Below, in pieces: positions 1 through 8,978 of a stretch of DNA of 64,000 nucleotides. The notes under the pieces were generated by a model. That model saw only the letters and a list, made by a program, of their open reading frames with translations, was not told where the DNA came from and ran no database searches. A program made the position numbers and the translations under genes. How positions within the stretch are numbered: the stretch's first letter is position 1; each line of letters opens with the position of its first letter. Source of the DNA: Ammoniphilus oxalaticus (GTDB lineage: Bacteria > Bacillota > Bacilli > Aneurinibacillales > RAOX-1); assembly GCF_003609605.1 (NCBI RefSeq), contig NZ_MCHY01000011.1, forward strand, positions 1-64,000, read 5' to 3'.

Positions 1-128
1 CATTCATGAGAGCGACCAATTACTCGATTGCCAAACTTAAATAACAATAGAAGAACTGTATAATTAATTTAACACTCTCTTGTATAGGTTTATGTCGATC
101 GAACATCTTGTTCGTAGCGACAAGTAAT

Positions 129-157
129 AATATAACACGTATGCCTTGCGAATGCAA
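129..157 (-). promoter_or_regulatory. Putative rRNA-type promoter reading off the left edge
   Basis: On the minus strand a -35-like TTGCAT (152-157) is separated by exactly 17 bp from a -10 TATATT (129-134). An A/T-rich stretch lies upstream and the sequence downstream begins ATTACTTGTCGCT. Bacillales rRNA promoters often show TATATTATTA followed by GTCGCTG, so an rRNA operon may start beyond position 1. This is inference; no rRNA sequence is in the window. Confidence 0.4.
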
Positions 158-726
158 GACCTTTTTTTAAAAAGTTTACGAGTTTCAGTTTTAAACCAAA
201 CTCAATCCCGCCTCACGTATTAGCAAAGCATACAGGCAACATGTAATAGGCTACCATTCCCGCGCTCAATTTTCAAGCGCAGTCGTTTGCTACATTCTTC
301 CTCACTAAAAATCTACATAAATTTAATGGGGGGCCTTCCTATGCCTTCTTATCTTAGTATTTTGTTGTTGAGGTTGAAGGCATTCTAATCATTTGGATAG
401 ATGAATAACACAACCGTCGCTGGCAATTGTTACGCCATCTCCAGATGGCGGCAAATTCCGTATTTAATTGAACCAAATTGTTTTGTATAGCAAATAATCT
501 CACGTAGCGGTAACAATTCCAGATGGCCCCCCAAAAAAAGCCGCCTGATTTTCTCAATTTATCGAATAGATAGGCTTATTCATAGTTCTCTGACTTGATT
601 CGAATGTTTACATAGTTATTTCCTTTTTATTTATGAGCAACTTCTCGTTATACTCATATGATACAATACTCATAATACGATACGCGATATACGAGAGACG
701 CCGTAAATGACGGAGGTGAAGAATCG
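158..726. other. Non-coding region left of the first gene
   Basis: No convincing gene is seen in about 570 bp. It holds a possible structured or MITE-like segment at 328-533 and, at 640-726, the likely promoter and leader of the gene at 727, with the ribosome site CGGAGGTG. The only reading frame (354-557, minus) has no ribosome site and no recognisable protein character. Confidence 0.5.
328..533. repeat. Segment bounded by GGGGGGCC / GGCCCCCC inverted ends
   Basis: The segment begins GGGGGGCC (328-335) and ends GGCCCCCC (526-533). Inside are further inverted pairs: ATGCCTTC with GAAGGCAT, the palindromic GCCATCTCCAGATGGC, and CTGGCAATTGTTAC facing GTAACAATTCCAG. It could fold as a structured RNA or be a decayed MITE-like element. 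No target-site duplication is evident. Confidence 0.3.
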
Positions 727-1110
727 TTGAGTTCTGATTTTATTCGTGTGAAGGCCTTGGAAGGTGAGCTGAAGTTGTCGCAAGTGAAAAGCCGTTTCGG
801 TTGTTCAATTACGACAAAAGAGCTTGTTTTTCAAAAACCCCATCAATCATATCAAATACAGTTGTCAGATATCATTAGTATGAAACCGCACCATCTTGAG
901 GCAAGAGACATTGCATTTGCTGTTCATACGCCGCGACAAGAACCGGTCATTGCAACATTTGAAAAGAATTATTACTTAATCTCTGCGGAAAAAGTGACAA
1001 TCTATAATCGAAACGGTGTCTTTGAAAAGGGCCAAACCCAAGTCATTGCGCCGTTGAGCCAAAAGATACTGGAACATATTGCCTGTTACAGTAATTTAAC
1101 CGTCTTTTAA
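727..1110 (+). CDS. Hypothetical protein, 127 aa
   Basis: Starts at TTG 727, nine bases after a strong CGGAGGTG ribosome site. The protein is not recognised. It is soluble, with no signal peptide or membrane segment, and alternates short hydrophobic strands with polar turns as a small beta-rich domain would. A good terminator follows directly, so it is probably transcribed alone. The ribosome site, terminator and length make it a likely real gene; the function is unknown. Confidence 0.7.
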   Translation: MSSDFIRVKALEGELKLSQVKSRFGCSITTKELVFQKPHQSYQIQLSDIISMKPHHLEARDIAFAVHTPRQEPVIATFEKNYYLISAEKVTIYNRNGVFEKGQTQVIAPLSQKILEHIACYSNLTVF

Positions 1111-1125
1111 AACAGCGCTAAATCG

Positions 1126-1151
1126 AGTCCCCTTTGCTGGGGGCTTTTTTG
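1126..1151 (+). terminator. Rho-independent terminator
   Basis: AGTCCCC pairs with GGGGGCT and is followed by a run of T, 15 bp after the hypothetical gene ending at 1110. Confidence 0.75.
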
Positions 1152-1314
1152 TTTGATCGCCAGTTACCAATTAACAACGGATTGTCTTTTGCGCTAGTAG
1201 CAAATATACTTGATAAACAACTTAGGCAAAGTCGTTTACTTTTATAAAACTTTCACTCTTTATTCAAAAAAAGTGTTAAAATAAGATGATATCTAAACGT
1301 GTGAGGTGTAAATC

Positions 1315-3000
1315 ATGAAGAGAGAACTAAGAAGTGACATTATTAAAAGAGGATTTGATCGCGCTCCTCACCGTAGTCTTTTGCGAGCTACAGGAGTTAT
1401 TCAAGATGAATCCGATTGGGACAAGCCATTTATTGCGATTGCGAATTCATACATCGACATCATTCCTGGTCATGTTCACCTTCAGGAATTTGGAAAGATA
1501 GTAAAAGAAGCTGTCCGTGAAGCGGGCGGTGTGCCGTTTGAATTCAATACAATCGGTGTGGATGATGGAATTGCGATGGGACACATTGGTATGCGGTATT
1601 CGCTGCCAAGTCGCGAGATTATTGCCGACTCGATTGAAACTGTTGTTGACGCGCACGCTTTCGACGGACTGATTTGTATCCCTAACTGCGACAAGATTAC
1701 ACCAGGCATGATCATGGCGGCTTTACGCGTGAACATTCCTACAATTCTTGTTACTGGCGGTCCAATGAAGGCCGGTAAAACATCGGATGGGCGTTCGATT
1801 TCATTATCCTCCGTATTCGAAGGTGTCGGCGCTTTCCAATCAGGAAAGATTAACGAAGAAAGTTTGAAAGAACTTGAAATGTACGGCTGCCCAACTTGCG
1901 GCTCCTGCTCAGGCATGTTTACCGCAAACTCAATGAACTGTATTTGCGAAGTGTTAGGAATTGCTTTGCCTGGCACAGGCACAACACTGGCGGTTACTGA
2001 AGAGCGTCGTGAATTAGTAAAGCGCGCGGCAAGTCAAATTATTCGTTTAATCGATGAAGATCTAAAGCCTCGCGACATCATTACAGAAAAAGCTATCGAC
2101 AATGCTTTTGCGTTAGATATGGCGATGGGCGGTTCCACAAACACGGTGCTGCATACACTGGCCATCGCAAATGAGGCGGGCCTCTCTTATTCACTAGAAA
2201 GAATTAACGAAGTAGCAAAGCGCGTGCCGCATCTATCCAAAATTGCGCCAGCATCCGATCACCATATGGAAGATGTCCATGACGCGGGTGGCGTTACAGC
2301 AATCTTAAATGAATTGAGTAAAAAAGAAGGAGCCCTTCATCTTGACACATTGTCCGTAACAGGCAAAACTTTAGGTGAAAACATTGCGGGTTATGATGTG
2401 AAGAACAACGAAGTTATCCGTCCGTTAGACAATCCCCATTCTGAAACAGGCGGCCTATCCATTCTATTTGGAAACATTGCGCCTGAAGGGGCTGTGATCA
2501 AAACAGGCGCCGTCGAACCTGGCATTACCCGACATGAAGGACCTGCGATCGTATTCGAATCTCAGGAAGCCGCATTAGAAGGAATTGCTAATGGTGAAGT
2601 TAAAGAAGGACATGTTGTCGTGATTCGCTATGAAGGACCTAAAGGCGGACCGGGAATGCCTGAAATGTTGGCCCCAACCTCTCAAATCATGGGAATGGGC
2701 CTCGGCACCAAGGTAGCCCTCATTACGGATGGTCGCTTTTCAGGAGCCTCTCGCGGCATTAGTATCGGACACATCTCCCCAGAAGCTGCTGAAGGCGGGC
2801 CGATTGCTTTCGTTGAAGACGGGGATACGATCTTAATTGATATGGAAAAGAACATTTTAGAATTAAACATCTCTGAAGAAGAAATGGAAAAGAGAAAGCA
2901 AGCTTGGACTGGCTTTGAACCGAAGGTGAAGAGAGGGTACCTTGCAAGATACTCTAAACTTGTAACCTCGGCGAGCACAGGCGGAATCATGAAAATTTAA
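1315..3000 (+). CDS. ilvD: Dihydroxy-acid dehydratase IlvD
   Basis: Dehydrates 2,3-dihydroxy-isovalerate and 2,3-dihydroxy-3-methylvalerate to the 2-oxo acids, the third common step of branched-chain amino acid synthesis, in the cytosol. The 561-residue length is normal for the IlvD/Edd family. The Fe-S motifs NCDKITPGM (around residue 124) and [14 protein letters not shown] (around 195) are intact. The ATG follows GTGAGGTG at good spacing. It stands alone here, without ilvBNC or leu genes, between its own leader and a bidirectional terminator. No T-box or leader peptide was recognised upstream. Confidence 0.97.
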   Translation: MKRELRSDIIKRGFDRAPHRSLLRATGVIQDESDWDKPFIAIANSYIDIIPGHVHLQEFGKIVKEAVREAGGVPFEFNTIGVDDGIAMGHIGMRYSLPSREIIADSIETVVDAHAFDGLICIPNCDKITPGMIMAALRVNIPTILVTGGPMKAGKTSDGRSISLSSVFEGVGAFQSGKINEESLKELEMYGCPTCGSCSGMFTANSMNCICEVLGIALPGTGTTLAVTEERRELVKRAASQIIRLIDEDLKPRDIITEKAIDNAFALDMAMGGSTNTVLHTLAIANEAGLSYSLERINEVAKRVPHLSKIAPASDHHMEDVHDAGGVTAILNELSKKEGALHLDTLSVTGKTLGENIAGYDVKNNEVIRPLDNPHSETGGLSILFGNIAPEGAVIKTGAVEPGITRHEGPAIVFESQEAALEGIANGEVKEGHVVVIRYEGPKGGPGMPEMLAPTSQIMGMGLGTKVALITDGRFSGASRGISIGHISPEAAEGGPIAFVEDGDTILIDMEKNILELNISEEEMEKRKQAWTGFEPKVKRGYLARYSKLVTSASTGGIMKI

Positions 3001-3040
3001 CGGATTGCTTATGCGTATAAAATTTAATAAAATAAAAAAA

Positions 3041-3067
3041 GTCTTGTCAATTGGCAAGACTTTTTTT
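3041..3067. terminator. Bidirectional terminator
   Basis: GTCTTGTC pairs with GGCAAGAC. An A-run lies on the left and a T-run on the right, between ilvD and the small minus-strand gene at 3078. Confidence 0.8.
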
Positions 3068-3077
3068 ATCGGCTTTA

Positions 3078-3257
3078 CTACTTATGTGATTTTAACTCAG
3101 CAATACGACGATTAATCATTTGAACTTTTTTGTACATTTCCATTCTTGAATTCCAATTCAGTTGCGGATTTGTGACTGAATCTTTGATTTTTGTTTTCTC
3201 TCTTAGCAAAGAACCTACATCCGTCGTCGCTTTAATTTCGGCTGAAAATCCAATCAA
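3078..3257 (-). CDS. Small protein, 59 aa, paralogue of the gene at 27441
   Basis: The reading frame begins with TTG at 3257, eight bases after GGGGG, and ends TAG at 3080. The second half contains NPQLNWNSRMEMYKKVQ followed by MINRRIAEL. This lines up without gaps with HPQLRWDERMILYKQVQ followed by LINERITQL in the 63-residue protein encoded at 27441-27632. Two independent short frames sharing this core argue strongly that both are real. The sequence is basic and probably helical, with no membrane segment or metal motif. The function is unknown, and its TTG start and short length make it easy to miss. Confidence 0.7.
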   Translation of the reverse strand: MIGFSAEIKATTDVGSLLREKTKIKDSVTNPQLNWNSRMEMYKKVQMINRRIAELKSHK

Positions 3258-3372
3258 GAATAGAACCCCCTATATACTATTTCTTCCTCGCCCACTAAAA
3301 TAGTATCAGATCTAGCTGATTCAGTCTACCATTTTATGTAAATTAACACACGAGCCATTTTAGTATTTAACA

Positions 3373-4095
3373 TTAACCCTTTAATAGAAGCAGTTCTTGT
3401 TCACTCAACTCCCTGTACTCTCCCAGCGTTAAAGCGGGATCAAGCTCTAACGGACCCATTTGAATTCGTTTCAAAAACACAACTTGTTTTCCCACCGCTT
3501 GAAACATTCTTTTTACTTGATGGAATTTACCTTCATAGATGGTCAACTCTATTTTTGAACGCGGGCCAGACTCTTTAATGTTTAATTGCGCGGGAAGTGT
3601 TTCATATCCATCATCTAATGTAACACCTTGTTCAAAGCGACGAGCGTCTTCTTCCGTTACGAAGCCCTCAATTTCAGCATAATACGTTTTCGCAACTTGT
3701 TTCCGCGGGGAAAGAAGTTCGTGCGCTAATTTACCATCGTTGGTTAAAAGTAATAATCCTTCTGTATCCTTGTCCAATCTTCCTACTGGAAAGACATGAA
3801 AATGGCGGTAGTCGTATTCAAGTAGATCAACGACCGTTTTTTCAACAAGGTCTTCGGTAGCGGAAATGACGCCTTGCGGTTTGTTCATTATTAAATAAAC
3901 ATGCTCACGATATTCAACACGTTCCCCGTCAAATTCAATCTGCTGTTTTTCTGGATTAATGTGTTGACTCGTATCCTTAACTGTTTTTCCATCGACGCAA
4001 ATGATGCCCATTTTTGAAAACTTTTTGATTTCTTTGCGCGTCCCAAACCCCATATTGGATAACATTTTATCTAATCTCATTTTAGCCATCGCCAT
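3373..4095 (-). CDS. RsuA/RluB-family rRNA pseudouridine synthase
   Basis: Isomerises a specific uridine in rRNA to pseudouridine. An N-terminal S4 RNA-binding domain (about residues 6-55) is followed by the catalytic domain carrying the family motif GRLDKDTEGLLLLTNDG, which includes the catalytic Asp. The length (240 aa) fits the RsuA/YtzG group that modifies the small-subunit decoding region better than the longer RluB proteins. The ATG at 4095 lies just after GGAAAGGAAG. It is downstream of, and in the same direction as, the hypothetical gene at 4169, but a terminator separates them. Confidence 0.9.
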   Translation of the reverse strand: MAMAKMRLDKMLSNMGFGTRKEIKKFSKMGIICVDGKTVKDTSQHINPEKQQIEFDGERVEYREHVYLIMNKPQGVISATEDLVEKTVVDLLEYDYRHFHVFPVGRLDKDTEGLLLLTNDGKLAHELLSPRKQVAKTYYAEIEGFVTEEDARRFEQGVTLDDGYETLPAQLNIKESGPRSKIELTIYEGKFHQVKRMFQAVGKQVVFLKRIQMGPLELDPALTLGEYRELSEQELLLLKG

Positions 4096-4135
4096 TTCTT
4101 CCTTTCCTAAACAAGCATTTGCTATATAAAGAAAA

Positions 4136-4159
4136 GGGTAATTCCGATCGGAATTACCC
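4136..4159 (-). terminator. Palindromic terminator, 24 nt
   Basis: GGGTAATTCCGA with its exact complement forms a perfect palindrome. On the minus strand it is followed by TTTTCTTT, just after the gene ending at 4169. Confidence 0.75.
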
Positions 4160-4168
4160 TAGATGTTC

Positions 4169-4486
4169 TCACTTATCCTGTTCGGGATACCAGTTATCAA
4201 GCACTTTCGCTTCAAGGACTTTATCCTTCACAAACTCAACTTGTTGCGCTGTAAATTGTGGTGTCCAATCAAGCCCCAGTTCCCCTGCCATCTGCGAGAC
4301 AGTCAGTAATTCCTGCCAGGCAACGTACCTTTTATACCAGAAGAATTGTGGATGCTCACTCATGTAGGGATATAGGTCATCAAATTCTGTATGCTTACAA
4401 TCAACGGCCCGCTCAAAAGTAACCTTTGCTTTTTCAATTCTTTCTCGGAAGTAGTTGGTAACTTCTTGATCCATTTGGATGGACAT
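4169..4486 (-). CDS. Hypothetical protein, 105 aa
   Basis: ATG at 4486 follows GGGAGGGGAAG. The protein is not recognised. It is small, acidic and probably all-helical, rich in aromatic residues (YPYMSEHPQFFWYKRYVAW near residue 40), without Cys clusters or membrane segments. It lies between the penicillin-binding protein gene and the pseudouridine synthase gene on the same strand, and its own terminator follows. The strong ribosome site makes it a real gene. Confidence 0.7.
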   Translation of the reverse strand: MSIQMDQEVTNYFRERIEKAKVTFERAVDCKHTEFDDLYPYMSEHPQFFWYKRYVAWQELLTVSQMAGELGLDWTPQFTAQQVEFVKDKVLEAKVLDNWYPEQDK

Positions 4487-4590
4487 CGCGCTTCCCCTCC
4501 CATGCTTCTTATCTATCTCATATTATAGTACAAAAGCATAAGCAAAATCGAACGATTTCGCGCATTCAAGGGATGAAATTAAAACCATCA

Positions 4591-7041
4591 TCACGGGTTC
4601 CCTCTGCCCCGTCCATCGCCCGTAGGTTGTTGAGCTGGCGCTTCCAACATACCTGGATCTGGGGACCCTGTCCCCCCGTCCGTATGAGGCGGAACCTGTG
4701 GCTCAGCATCTGGTTCTGGTTTTGAATCGGAATTGTTGGGCCTCCCTGAATTGCCGGGTCTCGGCCTTTCTTGATCTTGTTGCGATGGGTTAGGTCGCGT
4801 TAAATCCTCCTCATCAGACTCCTCTTCATCAAGTTCGTCATCTCCTTCCTCTGGTGGCAACAAACTAGGATCGATTTCTTTCGGGGAGATCTTCACCGTA
4901 TTAGATTGAGCCCCTTCCTTATCCAGCTTCGTGCTAAACGGAATGACCAGATAATGAATCGCCCGATCTGACGGAACCTCTAAGTCAACCCATTCATTGT
5001 AATCTACTTCTCCCAGGAACTCTGTCTGACCTGGATCATCAAAATAACGGTAAATGCGATAAATCATCCCTTCCTCCTGGGCTGACCAGGTAAGATGGAC
5101 CGAATCCGCGATTTGTTGGGCCTTCAAATCTGAAATCGAAGGCACTTCTATCGGCTTTCGTAATTCCTTCACATTGGACGGTTTATCAAATTGCTTTACT
5201 TTCTTTCCTTTTAACGCTTCGCTCATGACAGTACTAAAGAATTTTGCGGTAACGCCGCTTCCATCAACCAAGTACCCATCGGATGATCGTTCATATCCCA
5301 TCCAGATCGAACCGACATATTCAGGCGTATACCCGACAAACCAAGCATCTCGATTTCCTCTCGTGCCTTCCATCTGAGTGGTTCCTGTTTTTCCCGCAAC
5401 AGGTCGATTCATGCGGGCGCTTCTGCCCGTTCCTTCATCAACCGCTGATTTTAGCATTTGGGTCATATAATACGCATTTTGTTCGGACATAACCGTGGAA
5501 GTGGATATATCCGCATTGGCAACAACGACACCGCTATTATCTTCAACCCGTGTAATTGCGTGCGGTTCAATAATGACACCGCGATTCGCGAATGCGCTAT
5601 AGGCTTGAGCCATATCCATTGCGGATACGCCTGGCGTAAAGTCACCCAATGCGATACCTAATTTTCGATTCTTTTGTTTATCATATTCAAAACCAAAACG
5701 ATCTAAGTAGCGGAAACTTGTGTCGATGCCCAGTTCATTCAACAGCCAGACCGCAGAGACGTTCTTTGATCGTTTTACCGCATCGATCATCGTAACTCTG
5801 CCCCAATAGCCGTCGCCAGCCCAGTTACTTGGACTGTATCCGCCGGCAAACGTCATCTTTTCATCTTTTAAGGTATCATACGGTCCCCACCCATTTTCCA
5901 ATGCGGCCGTATAAACGGCAACAGGTTTAAACGTTGATCCCGGACTTCTCTCTGCTTGTGTGGCGAGGTTTCTGTCCCCCGTGTTATATTCCCTACGCCC
6001 CATCATCGCCGCGACTCCACCCGTTTTGTGATCTAAGATGACCATTGCTGCCTGTGGTTTATTTTCCTTCGAACTCCCTCTAGGAAACAATTTGTCGTTA
6101 TTAAAGGCGTTAAACATCGCTCGTTGCGCTTGCGGATCGAGCTGGGTATAAATACGGTAGCCGCCTCGGTATAAATCATTTTCTGTTAAATTGTATTTTT
6201 CCTGCGCTTCTTTAATGACATAATCGACGTAAGCGCGATATTCCGGTTTCCCGCGTTTCTCACGATTTGGATTAAGTTCCAATTCCTCAGCGCTCGCCTG
6301 CTCCATTTCTTCCTTTGTAATGGAGCCATTGCGATGCATGACACTCAGCACAACTTTACGCCGTTCTGCGGATCTTTCATAATTATTAAATGGTGAGTAC
6401 GCATTGGGCGCCTTTGGTAGACCTGCAAGCGTCGCGACTTGGGCCAAACTAAGTTCATTCAAGTCGGTAATCCCAAAATAATATTCAGATGCGGCTTTAA
6501 TCCCGTATACAGCGTCCCCAAACAATATTTCATTGAGATAAAACTCTAGAATCTGCTCTTTTGAATAATTTCGCTCTAAATTTAAAGCGATGACCGCTTC
6601 TTTTGTTTTTCGCCAAATAGATTTTTCATTCGTTAAGTATACGTTCTTCGCTAACTGTTGTGTAATCGTACTGGCGCCCTCTACCGCGCCCCGCGCCTTA
6701 ATATCTTTATAGATCGCGCGCCCAATCGCGATGACGTCCACCCCTGTGTGAGTGAAAAAGCGCTCATCCTCCACATTCACAAATGCCTTAACGACAAGCG
6801 GCGGGATGTCAGGGTATTCTACATACTCCCGATTCTGATCAACATACAACTTGTAAAATTCATTTTTATTAATATCAAGAAGGACTGAAGTCTGGCTCTG
6901 CTGTAATACTTTGTCTTTATCCATAATCACATTGCCGACAGACATCAATGCGGCGCAGCCGCCCAAAACGAGGAGCGTGAACAATCCCGCCAAACCGACA
7001 AACCATCTCAACCAATTGTTTTTCTTACGCTTCTTACGCAT
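4591..7041 (-). CDS. Class A penicillin-binding protein (transglycosylase/transpeptidase)
   Basis: A bifunctional membrane-anchored enzyme that polymerises and cross-links peptidoglycan. A basic cytoplasmic tail and one membrane helix (about 11-33) are followed by the glycosyltransferase family 51 domain with its catalytic Glu in EDERFF (residue 91) and ASTITQQLAKN. The transpeptidase domain has all three penicillin-binding motifs: STFK (369-372), SKN (425-427) and KTGT (551-554). A fibronectin-type segment near 650-720 and a Pro/Asp/Glu-rich tail resemble PBP1A/PonA and PBP2c types. The ATG follows GAGAGGAAG. It could be called PBP1A or PBP2A; the choice cannot be settled from motifs alone. 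Confidence 0.93.
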   Translation of the reverse strand: MRKKRKKNNWLRWFVGLAGLFTLLVLGGCAALMSVGNVIMDKDKVLQQSQTSVLLDINKNEFYKLYVDQNREYVEYPDIPPLVVKAFVNVEDERFFTHTGVDVIAIGRAIYKDIKARGAVEGASTITQQLAKNVYLTNEKSIWRKTKEAVIALNLERNYSKEQILEFYLNEILFGDAVYGIKAASEYYFGITDLNELSLAQVATLAGLPKAPNAYSPFNNYERSAERRKVVLSVMHRNGSITKEEMEQASAEELELNPNREKRGKPEYRAYVDYVIKEAQEKYNLTENDLYRGGYRIYTQLDPQAQRAMFNAFNNDKLFPRGSSKENKPQAAMVILDHKTGGVAAMMGRREYNTGDRNLATQAERSPGSTFKPVAVYTAALENGWGPYDTLKDEKMTFAGGYSPSNWAGDGYWGRVTMIDAVKRSKNVSAVWLLNELGIDTSFRYLDRFGFEYDKQKNRKLGIALGDFTPGVSAMDMAQAYSAFANRGVIIEPHAITRVEDNSGVVVANADISTSTVMSEQNAYYMTQMLKSAVDEGTGRSARMNRPVAGKTGTTQMEGTRGNRDAWFVGYTPEYVGSIWMGYERSSDGYLVDGSGVTAKFFSTVMSEALKGKKVKQFDKPSNVKELRKPIEVPSISDLKAQQIADSVHLTWSAQEEGMIYRIYRYFDDPGQTEFLGEVDYNEWVDLEVPSDRAIHYLVIPFSTKLDKEGAQSNTVKISPKEIDPSLLPPEEGDDELDEEESDEEDLTRPNPSQQDQERPRPGNSGRPNNSDSKPEPDAEPQVPPHTDGGTGSPDPGMLEAPAQQPTGDGRGRGNP

Positions 7042-7137
7042 GGCTTCTTCCTCTCATAGAAAAAAGTTGTTTCTACTTTGTCTGTTTAGTTATACTTCCA
7101 ACCGAAACGAAAGTTTCAAAAAATTGCAATAAAAGCA

Positions 7138-7166
7138 GTAGAAGACGCAAGTTCCGCGTCTTCTAC
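7138..7166 (-). terminator. Terminator overlapping the yqgQ stop codon
   Basis: GTAGAAGACGC pairs with GCGTCTTCTAC over a 7-nt loop. On the minus strand it leads into TGCTTTTATTG, and the yqgQ stop codon is part of the stem. Confidence 0.8.
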
Positions 7167-7384
7167 CGTGTAAATCTGCGATTTTGTTTTATATCAGAAA
7201 TCCGCTTTCGGATTGTCAGCAACGCAAAACGATAAAGGTCTTGGTCAGGAATCAAGCCAGCCTGATGGAGCTCTTTAAGTTCATCTTCCATTAACTCACA
7301 ATCAGCAATCGCATCACCTGTATAAATGAAGATCCCGAATGTTCTCAAAAGGTCCTTTACATCTAAAAAGGACATCCGCTCCAT
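7163..7384 (-). CDS. yqgQ: YqgQ-family (DUF910) small protein
   Basis: A 73-residue protein. Its pattern of DVKDLLRTFGIFIYTGD followed by a helical ELMEDELKELHQAGLI is characteristic of the YqgQ/DUF910 family, small cytosolic helical-bundle proteins of Bacilli of unknown role, possibly nucleic-acid binding. It starts 4 bp after queF ends, so the two are translationally coupled. Either of two nearby ATGs (codons 1 or 4) could be used. A strong terminator overlaps the stop codon. Confidence 0.88.
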   Translation of the reverse strand: MERMSFLDVKDLLRTFGIFIYTGDAIADCELMEDELKELHQAGLIPDQDLYRFALLTIRKRISDIKQNRRFTR

Positions 7385-7388
7385 TGCC

Positions 7389-7808
7389 CTAGTCCTCTCT
7401 TGTATACTCTACAACAACGGTCGTGCCCAATCCGCCGCGCTTGTTCCAATCTGCTTCAATTTTCATATAGAGCGGATCGCAACAGGCCACAAGATCATTC
7501 AAAATACGGTTAGTCGCATGCTCTTGATAAATCCCCACGTTACGGTAAGAAGTCAAGTAATACTTTAAAGATTTCATTTCGATTAATTCTTTATTTGGGA
7601 CAAACATAATCTTTATATCCGCAAAATCAGGTAATCCAGACCAAGGACAAACAGATGTAAACTCATTTGTCGGGATATTTACTTCTGTCCGTTTTCCTAC
7701 ATATTCATAAGGGATCGTTTCTAAAATATTGACCAAAATGACCGATTCATCTTGGGTGTCAAAACGAATGCCTTGATATTTATCATAATCGTGTTCAACG
7801 CGCGCCAT
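7389..7808 (-). CDS. queF: NADPH-dependent preQ0 reductase QueF
   Basis: Reduces the nitrile of 7-cyano-7-deazaguanine to the amine of preQ1 on the way to the queuosine tRNA modification. The 139-residue length is that of the single-domain (type I) enzyme. The catalytic Cys54 and Asp61 lie in TSVCPWSGLPDFADI, and the NADPH/substrate motif EMKSLKYYLTSYRN follows. The ATG is preceded by GAGGAGGAG. queC, queD and queE are not adjacent. No preQ1 riboswitch was recognised in the 117-bp leader, which does contain a GGGCC/GGCCC hairpin at about 7839-7856. Confidence 0.96.
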   Translation of the reverse strand: MARVEHDYDKYQGIRFDTQDESVILVNILETIPYEYVGKRTEVNIPTNEFTSVCPWSGLPDFADIKIMFVPNKELIEMKSLKYYLTSYRNVGIYQEHATNRILNDLVACCDPLYMKIEADWNKRGGLGTTVVVEYTRED

Positions 7809-7925
7809 CTTCTACTCCTCCTCAATTCCACGATGAATGGGGCCCTTATTGGCCCGCAAAACAACGCATACTAACCCATTTTATCTTTAATTATCGGTGA
7901 TTTCTTTTCAAAAAGCAACAAATGT

Positions 7926-8720
7926 TCACAGATCACGCTGGATAAATGAGAGCAGTTGCTTATGCAGTCCCGGATTTGAAGCGATCAACGGACCCGCTTC
8001 AAGGTAGGACAACGGAGCGTCTTCCCATGTCGTGATGACACCGCCCGCCTCTTCGACAATCATTTTCCCCGCGGCAAAGTCCCACGGGTTTAAATATAAA
8101 CTAATGTAAGCGTCTAACCGTCCAGCAGCGACGTAAGCCAATTCCAAAGCGGCGCAACCATAAACGCGAATTCCCCTGCAGTGTTTCGGTAGCTGATAGA
8201 TCATCTCTAACAACTTACTTTTTTCTATCCGTTCATTCCAGAACAATCCCGTGCAAATCAACGACTCTTCAAGACGTTCTAACCGCGTATTTTGCAGGCG
8301 TTGTTCGTTTAGATAGGCCCCTTCGCCACGCGCTGCCCAGAACAATTCATCGCGAGATGGATCATAAATGATTCCAAACACGCCTTTCTCCTTATGCGTG
8401 ACCGCGACGCTGATCACATAGTTGACCTGTTGGTGCACAAAATTAATGGTGCCATCGATCGGATCAATAATCCATAATGTATCAAATTCGTCAGGATCTT
8501 TTTCAAATGTTCCCTCTTCACCAACGATCCCATGATCTGGATAATGAGCAAGAATCTTTTCTATCAAAAATTTCTCGACCTCTTTATCCACCTTTGTTAC
8601 CAAGTCTGAATGCGATGTCTTATATGTAATATCCAAGCTCTGTTTCGATTTTTCAAAGCTCATCTCCCCAGCCTGGATCACCCATTCTTTAGCTTGCTTT
8701 AACATTTTATTGTAGTCCAT
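7926..8720 (-). CDS. suhB: Inositol monophosphatase family protein (SuhB-like)
   Basis: A Mg-dependent, lithium-sensitive-type phosphatase fold acting on inositol-1-phosphate or similar sugar or nucleotide phosphates. The metal site is visible as VGEEGTF, then DPIDGTINFVH, and WDFAAGKMIVEEAGG near the C-terminus, all intact. Length 264 aa is usual. The substrate in Firmicutes is often uncertain (inositol phosphate, histidinol phosphate or PAP). The gene is upstream of queF in the same direction, 117 bp apart. Confidence 0.92.
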   Translation of the reverse strand: MDYNKMLKQAKEWVIQAGEMSFEKSKQSLDITYKTSHSDLVTKVDKEVEKFLIEKILAHYPDHGIVGEEGTFEKDPDEFDTLWIIDPIDGTINFVHQQVNYVISVAVTHKEKGVFGIIYDPSRDELFWAARGEGAYLNEQRLQNTRLERLEESLICTGLFWNERIEKSKLLEMIYQLPKHCRGIRVYGCAALELAYVAAGRLDAYISLYLNPWDFAAGKMIVEEAGGVITTWEDAPLSYLEAGPLIASNPGLHKQLLSFIQRDL

Positions 8721-8894
8721 GTTGTTAACACACCCTTGTCTGTCATCAATTACGCCTCTTATAAATCTGTGACATCCGCAAGAGGCTTTAACTGGATTCG
8801 ACTGAATTCAGTTCATAATGGCCCTTGTCTTAATAGTATTCTCCTTTTCCCTAAAATGACCTATTCAAGCTTTTTCCAGCATGATCAAAAAAAA

Positions 8895-8923
8895 GAGTGA
8901 CCTTTCACCTTCAGTCACCCCTC
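8895..8923 (-). terminator. Terminator
   Basis: GTGAC pairs with GTCAC, extended by imperfect flanks. On the minus strand it is followed by eight T, downstream of the membrane-protein gene ending at 8979. Confidence 0.6.
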
Positions 8924-8978
8924 ATTTTATCAATTTATCATCCATAGATCGAATACCAACCGATCGACGCGAAAAGGG

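Noticed and set aside
1152-1314. T-box or leader peptide upstream of ilvD
   Set aside because: No T-box sequence, specifier stem or run of Leu/Val/Ile codons is visible.
7809-7925. preQ1 riboswitch upstream of queF
   Set aside because: The leader has a GGGCC/GGCCC hairpin but no preQ1 aptamer-like sequence (no A-rich tail pairing with a GGTTCTAGC-like stem).
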